A stretch of DNA of 64,000 nucleotides, taken from Paenibacillus agri (GTDB lineage Bacteria > Bacillota > Bacilli > Paenibacillales > Paenibacillaceae). The stretch is from positions 47,704 to 111,703 of the forward strand of contig NZ_JABWCS010000199.1 in NCBI RefSeq assembly GCF_013359945.1. Direction: 5' to 3'. A program made the position numbers and the translations under genes. Positions 49,935 through 57,759 of the stretch are shown here, in pieces (within the stretch, counting starts at the first letter, position 1; each line of letters starts with the position of its first letter). The notes under the pieces were generated by a model, which saw only the letters and a program-made list of their open reading frames with translations, was not told the DNA's origin and made no database searches.

Positions 49935-50276
49935 GTGCCTGATAATATGGGAGGGCGCATCCATGAACTCCGGGTAGAGAAGGGCTTATCCTTATCCGAG
50001 CTTGCGGACAAGGCGGATGTAGCCAAGTCGTACCTGAGTAATGTTGAGAGAAATATCCAGTCCAACCCCTCTATCCAATTCATTGAAAAAATTGCCGATG
50101 CGCTCCAAGTATCTATTCACGTGTTGCTATATGGAGATCTCTCCGACACTGAAGAGACGCCTCTGGATTCGGAATGGTTCCGGCTCGTGCAAGAGGCAAT
50201 GAGCTCCGGCATTAGCAAGCGGGAGTTCAAAGAATTTCTGGATTATCAAAAATGGCGTCTTGAACAAAAGGATTAA
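49935..50276 (+). CDS. sinR: SinR family matrix master repressor
   Basis: This 113-residue regulator has the XRE helix-turn-helix GGRIHELRVEKGLSLSELADKADVAKSYLSNVERNIQSNPSIQFIEKIADAL. A C-terminal SinR/SinI-type dimerisation hook follows: LDSEWFRLVQEAMSSGISKREFKEFLDYQKWRLEQKD. Both parts align well by eye with B. subtilis SinR (111 residues). GTG at 49935 is the start suggested by the GGAGGGG site; ATG at 49947 would match the usual SinR N terminus. It should repress the TapA-like/SipW/TasA operon through the GTTCTTT boxes. In B. subtilis sinI lies directly upstream in the same direction; here the SinI-like gene is convergent. Confidence 0.93.
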   Translation: MPDNMGGRIHELRVEKGLSLSELADKADVAKSYLSNVERNIQSNPSIQFIEKIADALQVSIHVLLYGDLSDTEETPLDSEWFRLVQEAMSSGISKREFKEFLDYQKWRLEQKD

Positions 50277-50318
50277 TGATTTCAGCCCTGAGCGCCTCAC
50301 CGCCTCGGGCACCCGATC

Positions 50319-50360
50319 ATATAGAGAAGGGCACAGCATATGCTGTGCCCTTCTCTATAT
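50319..50360. terminator. perfect bidirectional terminator between sinR and the SinI-like gene
   Basis: A perfect 42-base palindrome: ATATAGAGAAGGGCACAGCA on the left, its exact complement on the right, two central bases TA. It ends both convergent genes. Confidence 0.9.
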
Positions 50361-50383
50361 GTATCCTGTTATGATTCAAGCTG

Positions 50384-50536
50384 CTAAATAGCCTTCAACG
50401 CCTTCTCATTAAAGAAACGGCGAATCTCCTCCGCCTTGATGCCCGCCTTCTTGGCACTCAGCAGCAAATATACCCATTCTAAATCCAGATCGACTGTCTG
50501 CAGTTCTCCGTTGTTCCCCTGGTTGGACTTATCCAA
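50384..50536 (-). CDS. sinI: SinI-like antirepressor
   Basis: This 50-residue protein starts at TTG 50536 and reads MDKSNQGNNGELQ, then VDLDLEWVYLLLSAKKAGIK and AEEIRRFFNEKALKAI. The middle matches the SinI domain (LDxEWVxLxxxAKxAxIxxEEIRxFL), which binds SinR by copying its dimerisation hook. AGGAGGAG lies seven bases before the TTG. Convergent to sinR across a perfect terminator. A c-di-GMP riboswitch precedes it, so its synthesis is probably controlled by that second messenger. Length and motif are convincing; activity is inference. Confidence 0.85.
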   Translation of the reverse strand: MDKSNQGNNGELQTVDLDLEWVYLLLSAKKAGIKAEEIRRFFNEKALKAI

Positions 50537-50561
50537 AAAATCTCCTCCTAAGATTTCGCGT
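50537..50561 (-). promoter_or_regulatory. hairpin carrying the sinI ribosome binding site
   Basis: On the minus strand AAATCT, loop TAGGAGG, AGATTT form a six-bp stem followed by more T. The Shine-Dalgarno sequence lies in the loop, and the aptamer ends about five bases before the stem. It may act as a weak terminator or as a site-masking expression platform. Confidence 0.5.
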
Positions 50562-50648
50562 CCCCAGGCAGTCCGGCCGTCTTAGTATCTCTACCTTAGA
50601 CCCGAGACTTTGTGCCCCTGTCTTTCAACAGGTTTACCCTTTACTGGA
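50561..50648 (-). promoter_or_regulatory. cyclic-di-GMP class I riboswitch (GEMM)
   Basis: Reading the minus strand, GGGTAAACCTGTTGAAAGAC gives the P2 stem with a GAAA tetraloop (CCTGTT-GAAA-GACAGG). It is followed by GGCACAAAGTCTCGGGTCTA and AGG, which matches the GRCGCAAAGCC-n-GGxCTAA core. The second stem ACGGCCGGACTGCC matches the tetraloop-receptor arm. Order and spacing agree with GEMM-I. A minus-strand TATAAT lies at 50710-50705, about 60 bases upstream, as the likely promoter. It controls the SinI-like gene. Confidence 0.85.
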
Positions 50649-50710
50649 TCCTTTACATGAAAGGATCTGGCTAGAAATTATTATTAAAACCTTACTGCAA
50701 TAACATTATA

Positions 50711-51165
50711 CAAGAAATAATCGGAAAAGTGTGTCGTTTTCTGGAAACTTCTAAGGAGACAAATGTAAAAAGTTTAGCTCTTTTTGACTAATACCTGTCC
50801 AACTTGAAACCATGTGTATGAGATGTAAAATTTTTAATTTATGAATAATTGTACTAATTCATACGGACTATATAAAGCTATTAACCAATCTTCAAATCCT
50901 CTAAACAGCTTTTCCTGTCAAATCAGGGTCTATTGAATCATTTTAATAGTTCCTTGCTCTTGGGGTAATCTATTTATGGCGCTATGGCATCAATAACCAG
51001 GCTGAACCATACCGTTTTGCGATTGGATTGGACGAAAGTATGAATTGATTAAGATCACCGAAAGTAGCACAATAGAAAGGAAATGAAAACGCAACCATCA
51101 CAGCTCCGAACAAGGCCCATACCAGCGCCCTGCGTTTGGAGTTCATCCGTTAGGAGGATGTATTC
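50711..51165 (+). other. intergenic region upstream of odhA
   Basis: No gene is visible in this stretch. A possible odhA promoter is TTGATT (51045-51050), 17 bases, CACAAT (51068-51073). The left part holds the upstream flank of the SinI riboswitch promoter. The middle is AT-rich without clear hairpins. Confidence 0.35.
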
Positions 51166-54039
51166 ATGGCAGCCAAAGAGCCCTACAATGAATCTGTTTG
51201 GAGCAAATATTACGGTCCCAATCTGGGCTACATTCAAGAGAAGTATGAGCAGTTTGTGAAAGACCCCTCCTCAGTTGAAAATAATTACCGTGAACTCTTT
51301 ACTGTTTATGGCCCGCCTCCCCTGGCGCCGGATGCCGAACCAGCTCCGCAGCCGATCGTTTCGGGAGATGCCGTTTGGCTTCGTAAGGCTGTCAAAGCCT
51401 CCAAGCTGATCGCTAACATTCGTATATATGGCCATTTGGCCGCCAATATTGACCCGCTGGAGCGGGATCACAACCCTATGACAAAATGGCTGAATCACGA
51501 AACATATGAACTGACGCGTGAGGATCTCATGGCCCTCCCTGCTTCGCTGATTTGGGAGAATGTCCCGGATAATATTAAAACCGCCTGGGACGCCGTTCAC
51601 CGGATGCGCCAAGCCTATACACAAACCATCGCCTACGAATTTGGTCATGTGCATGATGAACAGGAACTTCGCTGGTTGAACAGCCAGGCAGAATCCGTTA
51701 ACTCACCTGCGCCACTGAATACCGCTGAACGCAAGGAATTGCTGAGTCGGTTGATTCAAGTGGAGCAGTTTGAGACCTTCCTGCACAAGACTTTCGTAGG
51801 CCAAAAGCGTTTCAGCCTCGAAGGCAACGACGCCCTGGTGCCAATGCTGGACGAAATCGTACGCGCAGCCGCACATGAAGGTGCCGAGCATATCCTGATG
51901 GGCATGGCCCACCGCGGACGTCTCAATGTACTAGCTCATATCCTTGGCAAACCTTACGATATCATTTTCTCCGAGTTCCATCATTCACCGAACAAGGAGC
52001 TATTCCCTTCGGAAGGGTCCATGGGCATTAACTACGGCTGGACCGGGGACGTGAAGTATCACCTGGGTGCTGACCGCGCTGTACGTGAAGGCGAAACCGT
52101 CCGCACTAGGCTGACGCTGGCGAACAATCCGAGCCACCTGGAGTTTGTTAATCCTGTCGTTGAAGGATTCGCTCGTGCAGCTCAGGAGGAGCGGGGCACA
52201 ACAGGCCTGCCGAAGCTCGACACGAACAAGGCGATAGCTGTGCTGATGCACGGAGACGCTGCCTTCCCAGGTGAAGGTATCGTGGCTGAGACACTGAACA
52301 TCGGCAAGCTGGACGGGTATACGAATGGCGGTACGATTCATATTATCGTCAACAACCGCATCGGCTTCACCACCGAAAGCGAGGACTCCCGGTCGACGCA
52401 TTATGCCAGTGACTTGGCCAAAGGCTATGAAATCCCTATCGTTCACGTCAATGCTGATGATCCGGAAGCCTGTGTAGCGGCTGTTCGTTTAGCTAGCGCC
52501 TACCGCAATAAGTACAAGAAGGATTTTGTCATTGATCTGATCGGCTACCGCCGCCACGGTCACAATGAGATGGATGATCCGGAAACAACCCAGCCAATCG
52601 TCTACGGCAAGGTCCGCAATCACCCGACGGTTCACAGAATCTATGCCGAACGCCTCCGTCAGGAAAAGGTCGTTACAGATGAAGATGTGAAGCAAATGAA
52701 CGCTGATGCAGAGAGCATTTTGCAGCAGGCTTATGATAATATGAAAGAAGGCAAACATAAGAACGCGGACAGCAAGACTTCCGTATCCGTGAAGACAGAG
52801 GACAGCCCTAGCAAATCGACTGCTGTCTCCCTGGGTGCGCTCCAACAAATCAACCGTGAGCTACTTAGCGTTCCTGACGGCTTCACCGTCTATCCGAAGC
52901 TGCAGCGCATTCTGCAGCGCCGCAAAGACGCACTGAACGATGGTGAGAAGGTAGACTGGGCACTGGCAGAAAGCCTGGCCTTCGCTTCCATAATCAGAGA
53001 CGGAACTCCGATCCGCTTAAGCGGCCAGGATGCACAGCGCGGTACCTTCGCGCACCGCCACCTCGTCCTGCATGACAGTGAGACCGGAGAATTGTTCTCT
53101 CCGCTGCATCAAATAAGCGATGCTAAAGCTTCCTTCGGTGTGTACAACAGTCCGTTGTCGGAAGCCTCGGTGCTTGGCTTCGAATACGGGTACAATGTAT
53201 TTGCGCCTGAGACTTTTGTAATTTGGGAAGCCCAATACGGTGACTTCGCCAATGCCGGTCAGGTCATCATTGACCAGTTCATCTCGGCTGGACGGGCGAA
53301 ATGGACGCAGCGCAGCAATCTTGTTATGCTGCTGCCGCACGGCTACGAAGGCCAAGGACCGGAGCATTCCAGCGGCAGACTGGAACGCTACCTGCAGTTG
53401 TCTGCTGAAGAGAATTGGACCGTGGCCAATCTGACTTCAGCATCCCAATATTTCCACTTGCTGCGCCGGCAGGCTTCTCTCTGCGGCAAGCCGGAAGCCC
53501 GGCCGCTCGTTATCATGGCGCCGAAGAGCCTGATCCGCAACCCGCGCAGCACCTCTGCCGGAACCGAACTGGCTTCAGGGCAGTTCCAGGCCGTACTGCC
53601 TGAGCCGCTGCTCGGCCAGAACCCGGCTGAAGTGAAACGTCTCGTGGTTTGCAGCGGCAAGGTCGCCATTGACCTGCAAGCCGAGCTGGAAGCTGCGACT
53701 GCGAAGGGCAAGGAATGGTCCTGGCTGCACATCCTGCGGCTTGAGCAGCTCTACCCGTTTCCAGAGCAGGAACTGGCCGCTCACCTGAGCACCTTCCGCT
53801 CCCTGGAAGAAATCGTCTGGGTACAGGAAGAACCGAAGAACATGGGCTCCTGGAGCTTCACTGAGCCGCGTCTGCGGGCCATCGCTCCCGAGAATACCAA
53901 GGTCAAATATATCGGCCGTCCGGAGCGTTCCAGCCCGGCAAGCGGTTATGCAGATGTTCACACCTATGAGCAACGTAGAATTGTTACGGAAGCCCTGAAA
54001 TTGAATTCGCAAGTACAAACGGCTGTACCGTCCTCCTAA
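51166..54039 (+). CDS. odhA: 2-oxoglutarate dehydrogenase E1 component
   Basis: The 957-residue thiamine-dependent enzyme decarboxylates 2-oxoglutarate in the TCA cycle and passes the succinyl group to E2. It starts with the E2-binding tail (VWSKYYGPNLGYIQEKYEQF). MGMAHRGRLNVLAHILGKP, MHGDAAFPGEGIVAETLN and the TPP-binding GYRRHGHNEMDDPETTQP (near residue 460) are conserved. The C-terminal transketolase-like half has FGVYNSPLSEASVLGFEYGY and HGYEGQGPEHSSGRLERYLQL. Length matches Bacillus OdhA. AGGAGG precedes the ATG. It is followed by odhB after 52 bases; the shared E3 gene is elsewhere. Confidence 0.97.
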   Translation: MAAKEPYNESVWSKYYGPNLGYIQEKYEQFVKDPSSVENNYRELFTVYGPPPLAPDAEPAPQPIVSGDAVWLRKAVKASKLIANIRIYGHLAANIDPLERDHNPMTKWLNHETYELTREDLMALPASLIWENVPDNIKTAWDAVHRMRQAYTQTIAYEFGHVHDEQELRWLNSQAESVNSPAPLNTAERKELLSRLIQVEQFETFLHKTFVGQKRFSLEGNDALVPMLDEIVRAAAHEGAEHILMGMAHRGRLNVLAHILGKPYDIIFSEFHHSPNKELFPSEGSMGINYGWTGDVKYHLGADRAVREGETVRTRLTLANNPSHLEFVNPVVEGFARAAQEERGTTGLPKLDTNKAIAVLMHGDAAFPGEGIVAETLNIGKLDGYTNGGTIHIIVNNRIGFTTESEDSRSTHYASDLAKGYEIPIVHVNADDPEACVAAVRLASAYRNKYKKDFVIDLIGYRRHGHNEMDDPETTQPIVYGKVRNHPTVHRIYAERLRQEKVVTDEDVKQMNADAESILQQAYDNMKEGKHKNADSKTSVSVKTEDSPSKSTAVSLGALQQINRELLSVPDGFTVYPKLQRILQRRKDALNDGEKVDWALAESLAFASIIRDGTPIRLSGQDAQRGTFAHRHLVLHDSETGELFSPLHQISDAKASFGVYNSPLSEASVLGFEYGYNVFAPETFVIWEAQYGDFANAGQVIIDQFISAGRAKWTQRSNLVMLLPHGYEGQGPEHSSGRLERYLQLSAEENWTVANLTSASQYFHLLRRQASLCGKPEARPLVIMAPKSLIRNPRSTSAGTELASGQFQAVLPEPLLGQNPAEVKRLVVCSGKVAIDLQAELEAATAKGKEWSWLHILRLEQLYPFPEQELAAHLSTFRSLEEIVWVQEEPKNMGSWSFTEPRLRAIAPENTKVKYIGRPERSSPASGYADVHTYEQRRIVTEALKLNSQVQTAVPSS

Positions 54040-54091
54040 GAGGACGGTGTCACTATAGCGTAAACTATAAAGTTTGGGGAGGTAGCGGCCT

Positions 54092-55405
54092 GTGTCTGAA
54101 ATTAAAGTACCCGATCTTGGCGAATCCATTTCTGAAGGAACGATCTACAAATGGCTGGTTAAAGAGGGCGATACTGTCGGCCAGGGGGATGTGCTGGCAG
54201 AGCTGGAGACAGACAAAGTCAATCTTGAGATTAGTGCAGAGGAGGACGGTGTCATCTCCTCCATCCTGCGGCAAGCCGGCGAGAACGTAGCCGTTGGCGA
54301 AGCCATCGGCATCATCGGCGCGGCAGCAGCCGGCACGCCGAAAGCGGCAGGCGGCAGCAAGCCCGCGGCCGCACCGGAAGCGGCAGGCGGCAGCAACGCC
54401 GCCGCGCCTCAGGCAGCAGCGGAAGCTTCCGCACCCGCTGCAAGTGCCGCGCCCGCAGCTACGAGCGCGGGCGACAGCTCCGCGGCCCTGGCTACGCCGG
54501 GCGCGCGCAAGCTGGCACGGGAGCGCGGCATCGCCCTCGGCGAGGTTAGCGCCCGTGACCCGATCGGCCGGATTGGCCAGGCCGATGTGAAGGACCATGG
54601 CGCAGCGGGTGCTGCTGCGCCAGCCGCTCCGGCGCCGCAAGGCAAGCCGGAGGCGGCGAAGCCGCTTGCGGCGCTGGGCAAAGCGCCGCACCCGGAGGAC
54701 GGCAAAGCGACGGAGCGCAAGCGCATGTCGCGCAGACGGCTGACGATTGCCAGCCGCCTGGTGGAAGCGCAGCAGACGGCGGCGATGCTGACCACCTTCA
54801 ACGAGGTGGACATGACGGCGATTCTGGATATCCGCAAGCGCCGCAAGGATAACTTCAAAGAGAAGCATGATGTCGGACTCGGGTTCATGTCCTTCTTCAC
54901 CAAGGCCGTGATCGGCGCCTTAAAAGCCTATCCGATGCTCAACGCCGAGATCGACGGCGAGGATCTGTTGCTGAAGAAATACTATGATATCGGCATTGCC
55001 GTCGCTGCCAAGGAAGGCCTGGTCGTACCGGTCGTCCGCGATGCAGACCGGTTGAGCTTCCCGCAGATCGAGCGGGAAATTGGTGCACTGGCCGCTAAAG
55101 CGCGGGCCAACACGCTGAGCCTAGCTGAGCTGCAAGGCGGCACATTCACGATAACTAACGGCGGAGTGTTCGGCTCACTGCTATCTACGCCGATTCTTAA
55201 CACCCCACAGGTAGGTATCCTGGGTATGCACAAGATCCAGCTGCGCCCGATCGCACTGGACGAAGAGACTACCGTCAACCGGCCGATGATGTATATTGCA
55301 CTGTCCTATGACCACCGGATCGTCGACGGCTCCGAAGCCGTAAGCTTCCTGGTTAAAGTCAAGGAACTGCTGGAAGATCCGGAAGCGCTGTTGTTAGAAG
55401 GCTAA
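54092..55405 (+). CDS. odhB: dihydrolipoyl succinyltransferase, E2 of 2-oxoglutarate dehydrogenase
   Basis: The 437-residue E2 has a lipoyl domain with the modified Lys in [18 protein letters not shown] near residue 42. A long Ala/Pro-rich linker (residues 78-130) and a peripheral subunit-binding domain ([19 protein letters not shown]) follow. The catalytic domain holds [28 protein letters not shown] and the active-site [16 protein letters not shown] near residue 409. The linker DNA is strikingly GC-rich. The start is GTG at 54092, preceded by GGGGAGG. It works with OdhA and dihydrolipoamide dehydrogenase. Confidence 0.97.
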   Translation: MSEIKVPDLGESISEGTIYKWLVKEGDTVGQGDVLAELETDKVNLEISAEEDGVISSILRQAGENVAVGEAIGIIGAAAAGTPKAAGGSKPAAAPEAAGGSNAAAPQAAAEASAPAASAAPAATSAGDSSAALATPGARKLARERGIALGEVSARDPIGRIGQADVKDHGAAGAAAPAAPAPQGKPEAAKPLAALGKAPHPEDGKATERKRMSRRRLTIASRLVEAQQTAAMLTTFNEVDMTAILDIRKRRKDNFKEKHDVGLGFMSFFTKAVIGALKAYPMLNAEIDGEDLLLKKYYDIGIAVAAKEGLVVPVVRDADRLSFPQIEREIGALAAKARANTLSLAELQGGTFTITNGGVFGSLLSTPILNTPQVGILGMHKIQLRPIALDEETTVNRPMMYIALSYDHRIVDGSEAVSFLVKVKELLEDPEALLLEG

Positions 55406-55448
55406 GTGCCCTCATCCAACTTTACAATGTGCTGTTAACCTATCAATC

Positions 55449-55494
55449 AAAAAGGAGATCCCCAGAGCCTAGCTCCAAGGGACCTCCTTTTTTT
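55449..55494 (+). terminator. rho-independent terminator of odhAB
   Basis: AAAAAGGAG-AT-CCC pairs with GGGACCTCCTTTTTTT with a small mismatch and a T run. It lies 44 bases after the odhB stop. Confidence 0.85.
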
Positions 55495-55636
55495 GCCGCG
55501 ATATTTATCGTTCCTGCTTGGCTTCTGTACCTTCACCTTCCCAATGAAAGTAAATTCAGCAGTCATGGACGAGAAAATAAAGTCCTGGACTACCGCTATT
55601 TTTTATTGAACTATCGCCTCTCATTAATACAAGTGC

Positions 55637-56275
55637 TTATCTCCAAAATGTAATCTTCTCAGAACTTAACCGCACGGTTTCATATCCTGCTTCCTTGGCT
55701 TTTCCTATGGAGATAATCATTACTGGAGCATAACGTTCTTCATCTAAATCAAATGCTTTGGCTACCTGATCGACTTCAAAGCCTGCCATTGGATTCGTAT
55801 CATACCCATGTGCACGAGCTACCAACATTAACTGCATGGCGAAAAGGCTGCTATCGATTTTTGCTACTTCAATTTTCACTTCTTTTGGTAACGTTGGATA
55901 CATTGACAGGATGGTGTTGACCTGACTATCTCGTACTTCTGCTGGCATCTTCCCTTCTTCCACAGCTGTATTGTAAATTTCTTCGACATTTAAATAGCTA
56001 TCAGTATCACCAAAAATTAATAACATGGCTGATGAAGTATCGTTTTGTAACGTATTGAAGCGCACAAGAGGTCTTAGTTTTTCTTTTCCTTCCGGAGTAT
56101 CCACCACCACTACACGCCAAGGCTGCATATTTGCAGAGGATGGTGCCAAGCTGGCCTCCGCAATCATTTCACTGAGCTCTTCTTTTGATATTTTAAAGTT
56201 CTCGTCATAATTACGAACAGAACGTCTTTCCTTGACTATACTGGCAAAATCATTATTTAGAGTATTAATAAACAT
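55637..56275 (-). CDS. nitroreductase family protein
   Basis: The 212-residue flavoprotein has KERRSVRNYDENFKISKEEL and APSSANMQPWRVVVVDTPEGKEK at the N terminus, the FMN-binding blocks of the nitroreductase fold. ARAHGYDTNPMAGFEVDQVAKAF and YAPVMIISIGKA are the C-terminal FMN and dimer regions. It probably reduces nitro compounds or quinones with NAD(P)H. AGGAGAG precedes the ATG. The gene is AT-rich relative to its neighbours and diverges from a MerR regulator, probably its controller. Confidence 0.92.
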   Translation of the reverse strand: MFINTLNNDFASIVKERRSVRNYDENFKISKEELSEMIAEASLAPSSANMQPWRVVVVDTPEGKEKLRPLVRFNTLQNDTSSAMLLIFGDTDSYLNVEEIYNTAVEEGKMPAEVRDSQVNTILSMYPTLPKEVKIEVAKIDSSLFAMQLMLVARAHGYDTNPMAGFEVDQVAKAFDLDEERYAPVMIISIGKAKEAGYETVRLSSEKITFWR

Positions 56276-56307
56276 AGACTCTCTCCTCTTGATAACGTTA
56301 GTTTTTT

Positions 56308-56370
56308 TTGACAATTTGTATGTCGTTCGTTATCATATTCGCATTATGAACTATAAACCTAGGTTTATAG
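56308..56370 (+). promoter_or_regulatory. merR promoter and 20-bp palindromic operator
   Basis: TTGACA (56308-56313), 17 bases, TATCAT (56331-56336) form the plus-strand promoter. The perfect palindrome CTATAAACCTAGGTTTATAG (56351-56370) lies 14 bases after the -10 box. It is the likely binding site of the MerR protein and is placed to affect both divergent genes. Confidence 0.7.
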
Positions 56371-56394
56371 CAACAATCAAAAAGAGGTCATATT

Positions 56395-56754
56395 ATGAAA
56401 ATAAATGATGTTTCAAAATTAACGGATCTGCCTATATCAACATTGAGATTTTATGAACGTAAGAACCTAATTCCGGACATATTTCTGCAAAGAGATGCCA
56501 ATAATTATCGTGTTTATTCTGAGGAGATTGTTGAATTTCTGGAAGATGTGAAGGCACTTTTATCCGTAGGTTTTTCTATAGAGGAATTAAGTTTGCTAGT
56601 CAGTCAAGAACTTAATTTATCATACGAGCTAAAGAAACAAGTTGTTGAACAAAAAATCAAAGAAATTGAAGATGTCCAGAAGCGATTGAAAAAATCGAAG
56701 AAATTTTTGCATGCCGTCTTGGAGGGAAAAGCAAATTTTCAAACGAAGTGTTAG
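56395..56754 (+). CDS. MerR family transcriptional regulator
   Basis: The 119-residue regulator has the MerR helix-turn-helix and wing MKINDVSKLTDLPISTLRFYERKNLI and NNYRVYSEEIVEFLEDVKALLSVGFSIEEL. A coiled-coil dimer helix follows (VVEQKIKEIEDVQKRLKKSKKFL) and a short tail with one cysteine. No multi-cysteine metal site is present. It diverges from the nitroreductase gene and probably senses a redox-active or electrophilic compound. AAAGAGG precedes the ATG. Base composition is AT-rich, suggesting recent acquisition with its partner. Confidence 0.9.
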   Translation: MKINDVSKLTDLPISTLRFYERKNLIPDIFLQRDANNYRVYSEEIVEFLEDVKALLSVGFSIEELSLLVSQELNLSYELKKQVVEQKIKEIEDVQKRLKKSKKFLHAVLEGKANFQTKC

Positions 56755-56783
56755 AAATAAGCTGCTTGGAGAATGCCCTGTGA

Positions 56784-56846
56784 GTATACGGATATCATCA
56801 ATCGGTAAGGTGTTATTCTTAAGTTCGCTTATATAGTTATTTATTC
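56784..56846. repeat. family C repeat, inverted unit
   Basis: GGATATCATCAATCGGTAAG followed by GTGTTATTCTTAAGTTCGCT and TATATAG is repeated with few changes at 57497-57547 (GGATATCATCAATCAGCAAG, GTGCTATTCTTAAGCTCACT). AAGTTCRCTTATATAG is the complement of the CTATATAAGCTGAACTTAAG unit at 57441. Confidence 0.6.
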
Positions 56847-57021
56847 AACTAACCTTCCGCTTAACTTTAGTGAAGAGAAGCCTGTGGGGCTCCATAACCA
56901 TAGGGGGTATGAGAAGATCAATGGGGGCTAAACCCACTACCTCCGTGCTTTCCCCCAAGCTTGTGTAACAGCATGTTTAACAGCTTGTCTATCGTCAGCA
57001 GAACCAACCTCGCGAATACAT

Positions 57022-57215
57022 AAATAAGAGCATTTTTGTACCTTAATTCGGCGGCAACGAAGTGGAAAGATTCATTAAGGACATTTTTGTATGTTAATTC
57101 TTCGGGTATATCATCTTTTTAGGGATTTGTAAGAAAATAAGGTACAAAAATGCTCTTAATTCCCTTTTTAACGCTAAAATTATCAATATAAGGTACAAAA
57201 ATGCCGCTATTTAAA
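57022..57215. repeat. dispersed repeat family A, copy 4
   Basis: Forward motifs AAGAGCATTTTTGTACCTTA (57025-57044) and AGGACATTTTTGTATGTTAA (57078-57097) are followed by inverted motifs AAGGTACAAAAATGCTCTTA (57139-57158) and AAGGTACAAAAATGCCGCTA (57190-57209). It is the best preserved copy. The surrounding gap (56755-57759) has no credible gene; open frames there lack ribosome sites. Confidence 0.85.
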
Positions 57216-57423
57216 TACTGAGTCGGCTTTGGAAAAAGAAACGTTACACGAAAGAAAACGGCGGCAAGGTAACTGCAGCAGAATAGGCGATCAAGTGAAC
57301 GGGCCATTAAGTGAAAGCTTCGATCTTCTGATTCACTGAACTTATGTGCCAGCCCCATATTGTGCGCGTCACTTCTGTTCCAGTTAAGCCCTCGGTAAAT
57401 ACTCAATAAGTTCTCAATAAGCC

Positions 57424-57575
57424 CTAAATTTAGTTACTGGTCTATATAAGCTGAACTTAAGAATTAGGCAAGCTGACTGGAGAATTCCTATAAAAATAAG
57501 GATATCATCAATCAGCAAGGTGCTATTCTTAAGCTCACTTTACATAATCACAAATTTAGTTACTGGTTTAAACAC
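57424..57575. repeat. family C repeat, forward and inverted units with flanking direct repeat
   Basis: AAATTTAGTTACTGGT occurs at 57426 and again at 57552. Between them CTATATAAGCTGAACTTAAG (from 57442) and its approximate complement ATTCTTAAGCTCACTTTACA (from about 57524) form an imperfect inverted repeat. A related single unit is at 38031-38053 (CATATAAGCTGAACTTACGA). Confidence 0.55.
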
Positions 57576-57651
57576 AAAATAGGTTGCGAACTTCCGGTAA
57601 ACTTTTGACTGTCCAGTAAGCTTTAAAGCCCTAGTTAATATTTCTTTAAAG

Positions 57652-57699
57652 CAAAAATAGAGGAGATCAGCCCACATAATGAACTAACCATCCTCTATT
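57652..57699 (-). terminator. rho-independent terminator, minus strand
   Basis: On the minus strand AATAGAGGA pairs with TCCTCTATT across a 27-base loop, followed by TTTTG. It lies 60 bases past the stop of the OFA transporter gene. Confidence 0.7.
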
Positions 57700-57759
57700 A
57701 GGTGTTACCTTTTGTTGCTCTGTCTCTGTAATTAGGCCAACATCACAATCTGTATATGG

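Noticed and set aside
54294..54868. Long frames opposite and alongside the odhB linker
   Set aside because: They result from the GC-rich Ala/Pro linker; odhB has full domain support.
57119..57406. Minus-strand frame of 95 codons in the post-merR gap
   Set aside because: It runs through family A copy 4 and has no ribosome site; the repeat explains the sequence.
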